From positions 1-64,000 of the forward strand of contig JAFTPV010000017.1 in the NCBI GenBank assembly GCA_017463125.1: a stretch of DNA of 64,000 nucleotides. Reading direction: 5' to 3'. Below the pieces are notes generated by a model. It made no database searches and was not told where the DNA came from. It worked only from the letters and a program-made list of their open reading frames with translations. Each line of letters starts with the position of its first letter. Positions within the stretch are counted from its first letter, which is position 1. Below, piece by piece: positions 62,601 to 64,000 of the stretch. A program made the position numbers and the translations under genes. Source of the stretch: Clostridia bacterium. GTDB lineage: Bacteria > Bacillota > Clostridia > Oscillospirales > CAG-272.

Positions 62601-63305
62601 GGTAACAGAGCCAACCGATGTGAAGGGACGCTTCTCCGCAGGAACCTCATAAGGCTCACTTACGGTCTTATAGTCGTATATCCAATGCTTGTCAAAGGAT
62701 ATGCTGCTGACCTCGTCAAAAGGAATTACGCCTCGCAGTGAGAGCTTACGTTCAATCGCGCTGACGCTACTCTTAGTAAGAATCGGAACAGTGTTTTCTC
62801 CGTCAACGTAGCTCTCGGCATCGATAATACAATCAAAATACTCTATTTCGATAGTATAGAAACCGGAAGCTCCAACCTCAATGTCGAAGTTCCAGGTAAC
62901 AGAGGCCGCCTTACCATCCGAGCTAACGGCAGGAAGAAAGACCGACATGGCCTTATCCTCTTCGGAAAGCTCGCTCCAATTTCCAGGAGACTTGGCAATA
63001 GAAGCCGCAACCTCCTTGCTATCAGAGACCTTTATCGCATCGCCGTTAAAATCGGTAACGGATAAAGAAATTTCCTTGCGAGAGTCACCGTTAATGCTAT
63101 CCTTGTGAGAAAGCAAGTATGCTTCGTACGACGACGTAGTAAGCAACGACTGCATTTCCTCAAGAGTAGCGGCAGTACCGCTCTCGCCTTTGAGAGAGCC
63201 GGTCTTTACAGACTCACTTGCAAGTGACGTTACGCCGAGTGCGCCAAAGGCCAGCACTACAGAAAGCATCATCGCAACAACTCTCAAAAAGATCGTTCTT
63301 TTCAT
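59685..63305 (-). CDS. giant extracellular solute-binding protein with carbohydrate-binding-like domains
   Basis: The 1206-residue product begins with a signal peptide (MKRTIFLRVVAMMLSVVLAF, about 1-30). The first part (30-715) holds two beta-sandwich, CBM6/35-like pieces: SVTWNFDIEVGASGFYTIEIEYF (about 125) and GQWAAYTFTVDETGFYKLGARF (about 425), plus a helical coiled stretch (about 560-680). From about 722 to the end is an ABC solute-binding domain of the sugar type (VQVWLAMGRDQSQIW, GKGPDVYLGLGSSEVINYA). The start is ATG 63305 with GGAGG ten bases upstream; a longer frame has no binding site. Typical solute-binding proteins have 400-550 residues, so the N-terminal 700 are an added module. 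Confidence 0.85.
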   Translation of the reverse strand: MKRTIFLRVVAMMLSVVLAFGALGVTSLASESVKTGSLKGESGTAATLEEMQSLLTTSSYEAYLLSHKDSINGDSRKEISLSVTDFNGDAIKVSDSKEVAASIAKSPGNWSELSEEDKAMSVFLPAVSSDGKAASVTWNFDIEVGASGFYTIEIEYFDCIIDAESYVDGENTVPILTKSSVSAIERKLSLRGVIPFDEVSSISFDKHWIYDYKTVSEPYEVPAEKRPFTSVGSVTEYEHIADGDNKGYYKYVTKTYPENGKLMQTVTTYKITQDINGNSMAPSAKAISTWTKHMVTDSSGYSDGALKFYLAEGSQWITLEAIKEPMIVKSIKIVPADAPNYKTDAHGNTYIDEQSSARSYADYLNYIRTEFNDDAKAANGVGTVIEAEFPDYISDSSVAATNDNTSAINSPVSSKAQLYNVIGENSYSAMGQWAAYTFTVDETGFYKLGARFRQDTLQGMFICRTLKLSGGIYGETAEVPFDEAYRIRFGYSNEWQSEYMGYYYDELDDNGNVVTDEDGNPVQSKKEIELFFEEGDEYTLYLECSLGDLKEKIKTVEESLNIINNCYLRILQRTGAEPDKNQDYSFMKYMPEVLVSLLEQAKTLTTVADELEALCGTNGSHIATLDTIARILTTMGADGGEKIAENMSNLKSYLGTLGTWINDSKTSSMMLDSVTIVPSDSDEDDIPYANANFFESIWFEISSFIYSFFTDYDKMGLTEEAQAEEGAVQVWLAMGRDQSQIWRSMIDAKGGFTDTYGKGVSLKLVTGGTLLPSILSGKGPDVYLGLGSSEVINYAIRNAIVGVSGNAGNLTEEQNAVFNNYWYRDANGNEIKSETKLSNEEMTSRGLRLVSSAFEEASRSEIFADAAMKTLTLSDTTYGLPMTMSFAMMFYRMDVLGELGLEVPETWDELLGSLPMLQSNNMTIGVSYVSALDFMIYQMGESMWRYEGDEYDSRWAGSAINLDSNVSLEAFDFVCSLYTEHSLPVSFDTANRFRTGEMPITIGDYISIYNSLVVFASEIGGVWEFSSLPGSIYEDEETGKEIYNYDSLAGVSATVLLNGCQDDIDTLLAAWQFMQWQTSREVQASYGNSIVALIGPAAKYETANKLAINDLSWTAKEKAAISDQMAHMDAIVNYPGSYIIARYMKFAFLDVYNDGLPANEAMMSYIDAINSELTRKRDEFSEYLYSQTTWEEMGLNAPPKLESKGE

Positions 63306-63338
63306 TTGCTGATTTCCTCCAAAATAACTTTTGAATAC

Positions 63339-63356
63339 AAAAAGGCGCAACACGCC
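63339..63356 (-). promoter_or_regulatory. hairpin with T run in the operon leader
   Basis: On the minus strand GGCG (63356-63353) pairs with CGCC (63347-63344) around a five-base loop and is followed by TTTTT (63343-63339). It lies about ten bases after the predicted transcription start and could be a small attenuator. The stem is only four or five pairs. Confidence 0.35.
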
Positions 63357-63373
63357 TATCTATATACGCAAAT

Positions 63374-63402
63374 ATTATAACATATAAAGTGCCGAAAGTC
63401 AA
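63374..63402 (-). promoter_or_regulatory. promoter of the 14-kb ABC/DUF5696 operon
   Basis: Minus-strand TTGACT (63397-63402), a 17-base spacer and a perfect TATAAT (63374-63379), about 70 bases before the solute-binding protein start. Confidence 0.75.
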
Positions 63403-63416
63403 GCATTCTATTTTTT

Positions 63417-63426
63417 CGAGCGCTCG
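63417..63426. promoter_or_regulatory. palindrome upstream of the operon promoter
   Basis: CGAGCGCTCG (63417-63426) is a perfect 10-base palindrome 15 bases before the -35 box, in otherwise AT-rich DNA. It is a candidate operator or activator site. The rest of the 63306-63766 gap has no gene; it holds two small hairpins (63651-63663, 63664-63682). Confidence 0.4.
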
Positions 63427-63708
63427 CGTGAGGCCGCATTAGAATATTTTTCCAATTATTAGAAAAAACATATTGTAAATATTTGTTTGCACGGGTTCGG
63501 GCGTTTTTTACATTATTCAAGCAAAATGTAATTGAAATTTACAAATTTAGCCTTATTTTCCAACATTTAATAGCGTTTTATGTATATTTAGTAAATGACA
63601 TTTACTTTAATTAGGTCTTTTTTTGCTCTTTTAGGTATAAAAAAGCCAATGTGCAAAATGCACAAAAATCGCTTTGATTTTTCTACACGCAAAAATTTCA
63701 AAGGAAAA

Positions 63709-63740
63709 GCGGTTTTTGCCGTTCTTCGACAAAAACCGCT
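63709..63740 (-). terminator. terminator of mnmA
   Basis: AGCGGTTTTTG (63709-63719) pairs with CAAAAACCGCT (63730-63740) around a 10-base loop; on the minus strand TTTTCC follows. It sits 27 bases beyond the mnmA stop. Confidence 0.7.
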
Positions 63741-63766
63741 CACAAGAGCTTCGTTCTATAAGCTGA

Positions 63767-64000
63767 TTATTCGGTTATAATTCCCCCGGCTACGATGTAT
63801 CCGTCTATATACAGAACGGCAGACTGTCCGGGTGCAGCCATAATTTCGCTACAAAAATGAAGAACAGCGTTACCTTCGCCCATAAGCTCTGCCTTAACGT
63901 TATACATAGGAGATTTGTATCTTATCTTTACCTGCACGTCAATAATACGGTTTTCTCTCGGCTCTGCCATACCAGAATATATCATATCCGAAAGTCTGAC
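63767..64000 (-). CDS. mnmA: tRNA-specific 2-thiouridylase MnmA, C-terminal part (truncated by window edge)
   Basis: The visible 77 residues contain VKIRYKSPMYNVKAELMG, then FCSEIMAAPGQSAVLY and a final GGIIT, the C-terminal beta-barrel region of MnmA, which adds sulfur to the wobble uridine of Lys, Glu and Gln tRNAs. The gene continues past 64000 on the minus strand. An internal Met at 63985 is not the start. Confidence 0.9.
   Translation of the reverse strand, partial: VRLSDMIYSGMAEPRENRIIDVQVKIRYKSPMYNVKAELMGEGNAVLHFCSEIMAAPGQSAVLYIDGYIVAGGIITE

Noticed and set aside
61443-62741. 432-codon open frame antisense to the solute-binding protein
   Set aside because: Shadow of the real gene; the translation looks random and no start signal is present.
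59685-63353. Longer start at 63353 for the solute-binding protein
   Set aside because: It would add 16 residues before the signal peptide and begin inside the leader hairpin; GGAGG points to 63305.

Overview
The window reads as chromosomal DNA of an anaerobic, low-to-mid GC Firmicute of class Clostridia, most likely an uncultured gut-type lineage. This is inferred from the gene families: SecA with a C-terminal SEC-C zinc motif, a yajC / TIGR04086-type pair, a MecA-like adaptor, QueT behind a preQ1-I-type riboswitch, AAGGAG/GGAGG ribosome binding sites and TTGACA/TATAAT-type promoters. There are no rRNA genes, no CRISPR array, no phage and no insertion sequences. Intergenic gaps hold intrinsic terminators and small multi-hairpin elements.

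Layout. 1-2030: a two-gene (split) chromate-type transporter between hairpin-rich gaps. 2034-9678: secA, two related polytopic membrane proteins of unknown function, a Lys-rich membrane protein with its own promoter, and a NapH-like iron-sulfur membrane protein fused to a TlpA-type thioredoxin domain. 10078-11904 (minus): serine O-acetyltransferase followed by a polysaccharide-deacetylase-like protein. 12158-15955: a solitary 1265-residue SF1 helicase with a C-terminal nuclease-like domain. 16049-20200: yajC and a small membrane gene (plus), facing murA, a DUF3810-like metallopeptidase and a QueG-like reductase (minus). 20345-23860: plsY, a methyltransferase, tsaE, tsaB and rpiB. 24015-28664: a GH20-type hexosaminidase, a MecA-like adaptor, riboswitch-queT and an AraC regulator. 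28867-32891: uxaB-uxaA-uxaC for hexuronate catabolism, divergent from araC. 32991-38310: an MMPL/RND exporter with an unusual charged tail, and a COG2509-type flavoprotein. 38485-47777: a nine-gene operon behind a near-consensus promoter that carries all seven steps to chorismate plus both branches to phenylalanine and tyrosine precursors, with aroE and aroK fused. 47927-48844: glutaminase.

49119-63305 (minus) is the most interesting part: a tight seven-gene, 14-kb operon behind a strong promoter. In transcription order it encodes a giant 1206-residue solute-binding protein with carbohydrate-binding-like domains, a permease pair, a 1005-residue NHL/TPR/Yip1-type membrane protein, a 1190-residue secreted DUF5696-like protein that could be a glycosidase, and a second permease pair. 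There is no ATPase gene. I infer an undescribed glycan capture, processing and import system. The window ends inside mnmA (minus).

Functional links: queuosine (QueT, QueG, riboswitch), sugar-acid use (araC-uxaBAC), aromatic amino acid synthesis, cell-envelope work (murA, plsY, secA, yajC) and glycan use (GH20, the 14-kb locus). Family calls rest on reading motifs in the translations; no database search was run.
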